From an uncultured Bacilli bacterium (GTDB lineage: Bacteria > Bacillota_I > Bacilli_A > RF39 > UBA660), in contig CAJTSN010000023.1 in the NCBI GenBank assembly GCA_910578745.1, positions 534-7,566 of the forward strand: a stretch of DNA of 7,033 nucleotides. Direction: 5' to 3'. The stretch's first letter is position 1. Every line of letters begins with the position of its first letter. Under the pieces are notes generated by a model. That model did not search any database and had not been told where the DNA came from. It worked only from the letters and a program-made list of their open reading frames with translations. Shown one piece after another: positions 5,804 through 7,033 of the stretch. Position numbers and translations under genes: made by a program.

Positions 5804-6038
5804 TTTTATTCATATATTTTTTTCAATAGATAAATTCAAAAACTGCTTTTCCTTCTCGATACAATTCCGATATTTTGCTTATAATCTAAAATGGTTATTT
5901 TAGTTTCGAAAGATGTCTAATTTATATATCATAAAATTAAAGATTGGAATTAATGCAATATTATTAGTCATCATTTCACACCACATATCAAATAAGATAA
6001 GTTTATAAGAATGAACAAAACTGAATTTCCGAGCAACT
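5804..6038. other. Intergenic stretch without a supported gene
   Basis: This is the rest of the 366-base gap between the CYTH gene and the UvrA-like gene. Minus-strand frames stay open for up to 45 codons right after the CYTH stop (5900-6037), and a frame near 5823-5877 reads ISELYREGKAVFEFIY before a stop. Neither has a ribosome site. The second has a protein-like composition and may be a gene-end remnant. No GC-rich hairpin with a T-run marks the end of the CYTH gene. Confidence 0.4.
5886..5903. repeat. 7-base inverted repeat in the intergenic gap
   Basis: CTAAAAT-GGTT-ATTTTAG has perfect 7-base arms around 4 bases. It sits about 85 bases upstream of the -35 of the UvrA-like promoter. It has one G/C pair per arm, so it would be a weak RNA hairpin; a protein-binding palindrome is equally possible. 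Chance is not excluded in such AT-rich sequence. Confidence 0.4.
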
Positions 6039-6503
6039 TTATTCTATAAATTTCTGTATTTCTACTAAAAATTCCTCTCTATTTTGTTTACTTAAATCTT
6101 TATCGAACGCTAAAGGACTATCTGTAATTTCTTCCCCCATCCAATCTTCTTTTTCATAACTAGCCATTTCTTGTTTTGAGATAAACTTTACCTCAACCCT
6201 GTTTAATCCCTCAAAATCACCATAATATTGTTTTATAGATACTCTGTCATCTTCTAAATATTGGTAACTATCTCTTATCAATTTCGAATAAGCACTTTTC
6301 TTTAATTCATCAAACTCTTCCTTTGTAATAGGAATCTTTTTTACAACTATATTTTCCTCATTTAATACTTCTTTTTCATAGGTATCTCCTTTTTTCTGTA
6401 CTCTTAACTCATCATTTATATAATATCTCTCATATCGAATTGAATCACTTAATGAAAGATGATTCAATGATTTTACTATAAATCTTCTTGTTAATCTCAT
6501 CAT
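6039..6503 (-). CDS. CYTH-domain protein with a degenerate ExExK motif
   Basis: The 154-residue product matches the C-terminal half of CYTH (triphosphate tunnel metalloenzyme) proteins: SIKQYYGDFEGLNRVEVKF (89-107), then a DW-G-E-TD block at 120-129 (DWMGEEITDS) and FDKDLSK (133-139). RYERYYINDELRVQKK (23-38) fits the strand region that binds phosphates. Typical CYTH enzymes hydrolyse inorganic or nucleoside triphosphates and begin with ExExK; here the equivalent N-terminal strand is RLTRRFIV, with both acidic residues missing. It may therefore bind rather than cleave triphosphates, or belong to a distinct subfamily. The start is ATG 6503 or 6500; AGGAGG (6508-6513) is 4 bases from the first and 7 from the second, favouring the second by spacing. 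It is a stand-alone gene with wide gaps on both sides. Confidence 0.82.
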   Translation of the reverse strand: MMRLTRRFIVKSLNHLSLSDSIRYERYYINDELRVQKKGDTYEKEVLNEENIVVKKIPITKEEFDELKKSAYSKLIRDSYQYLEDDRVSIKQYYGDFEGLNRVEVKFISKQEMASYEKEDWMGEEITDSPLAFDKDLSKQNREEFLVEIQKFIE

Positions 6504-6521
6504 TTTTCCTCCTATACGCTT

Positions 6522-6550
6522 ATTATAAACGAATACATAAGTCAAATAAA
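6522..6550 (-). promoter_or_regulatory. Possible promoter of the CYTH gene
   Basis: A perfect TATAAT (6522-6527) lies just upstream of the AGGAGG site; the best-spaced -35 is a weak TTTATT (6545-6550, 17 bases). A better -35, TTGACT (6540-6545), is only 12 bases away, which is too close. If the TATAAT is used, the leader would be about a dozen bases. Confidence 0.35.
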
Positions 6551-6793
6551 AATAGTCCTTTCTCCCTTTTATTTCTAAATAACTCTCTCTTTATAATAAC
6601 ATTACTTAAATTTTGAACAATTCCTTCTAAAAAAACAAATTTTATATAAAAAAACTTTTTCACTCGAAACAATTATGTAATCTATTTTGTTTAATAAAGC
6701 TAAACTATGAAAATCTTTAAAAAGACATCTTTTTTACTTATTTTAAAACATTTAATAAGACAAAACCATTTTTACTAAATAATAATTAAATTT
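6551..6793. other. AT-rich spacer, no gene seen
   Basis: Between the CYTH gene and the partial ASCH gene the DNA is almost entirely A and T. It holds a 7-base inverted repeat AAAAAGA-CA-TCTTTTT (6719-6734), which is too AT-rich to be a convincing terminator, and GTTTA-N7-TAAAC (6689-6705). No supported reading frame is present. Confidence 0.4.
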
Positions 6794-7033
6794 TTATAAA
6801 TCATACTCCCATAAGCTTAATTTCCCACTCGCCGGAATAGGTTCTATTTTCTCTATGTTTTCCAATTTAAAACCATACCCTTGCCATTCTGTATGCTTAA
6901 TAATACTTGCATAAACCAAATCATCTTTTTGTTTTAACAGATCTCGAGCCTTCTCATCAATACAAATACATTCCACCAATTTTGCCTTAGCAATGATACA
7001 TCCTGCTGGGTAATTCAAATTATATTGTGAAAA
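6794..7033 (-). CDS. ASCH-domain protein, C-terminal part (5' end beyond window)
   Basis: The last 79 codons and the stop of a second ASCH protein; the frame is open to the right edge, so the TTG at 7018 should not be taken as a start. It matches the C-terminal part of the ASCH protein at 1120-1518 almost without gaps: NYPAGCIIAKAKL against EYPIGQIIAKANI, WQGYGFKLENIEKIEPI against WDGYGFKLENVEKIEPI, and GKLSLWEYD against GKLSLWDYD. Identity by eye is roughly 60 percent over this part, so this is a paralogue or separate acquisition rather than a recent duplicate. The missing part should carry the KQPWA signature, about 50 residues. Its role is as uncertain as that of its paralogue. Confidence 0.9.
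   Translation of the reverse strand, partial: FSQYNLNYPAGCIIAKAKLVECICIDEKARDLLKQKDDLVYASIIKHTEWQGYGFKLENIEKIEPIPASGKLSLWEYDL

Noticed and set aside
5900..6037. 45-codon minus-strand open frame directly after the CYTH gene
   Set aside because: It has no ribosome site, its first ATG leaves only 28 residues of generic hydrophobic composition, and such openness is common in AT-rich DNA.
6719..6734. Inverted repeat AAAAAGA-CA-TCTTTTT as a terminator for the right-edge ASCH gene
   Set aside because: The stem has one G/C pair and a 2-base loop that is too tight to fold; it looks like chance in A/T runs.

Overview
The window is very AT-rich DNA. All supported genes lie on the minus strand, most behind purine-rich Shine-Dalgarno sites (GGGAGG, AGGAGG, AGAGG). 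TAA, TAG and TGA all act as stops and tryptophan is TGG, so the ordinary bacterial code fits. This points to a low-GC Bacillota (Clostridia or Erysipelotrichia type), but nothing here fixes genus or species. No rRNA, tRNA, CRISPR array, transposase or phage structural gene is visible. The mix of single accessory genes, paralogues and gene debris looks like an accessory island, not a core operon.

Order in the direction of transcription (right to left): (1) the 3' part of an ASCH-domain gene, cut by the right edge (6794-7033). (2) A CYTH-domain protein with a degenerate metal-binding motif (6039-6503). (3) A 366-base gap containing a good promoter for (4) a 760-residue UvrA-like ATPase that lacks the UvrB-binding domain (3390-5672). 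(5) A cytoplasmic HELFH zinc-metallopeptidase-like protein with its own promoter (2558-3292). (6) About 410 bases of decayed coding sequence (2145-2557). (7) A small protein with features of an ADP-ribosyltransferase (ART) fold (1659-2144). (8) A short in-frame fragment homologous to part of the debris in (6) (1524-1658). (9) A full-length ASCH protein, paralogous to the one at the right edge (1120-1518). (10) A second type of ASCH protein broken by a one-base deletion (755-1101). (11) A short gene-end remnant (683-748). (12) dinD, cut by the left edge (1-616).

How the genes might work together: three ASCH (PUA-like) genes, an ART-like protein and a CYTH protein all belong to fold families that handle RNA or nucleotides. 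DinD and UvrA-like proteins belong to DNA-damage families. The genes have separate promoters, unequal gaps and debris between them, so a single co-transcribed system is not shown. The most distinctive structural observation is a related small-protein fragment immediately upstream of both the ART-like gene and the ASCH gene, as if different cargo genes had landed behind copies of one small gene.
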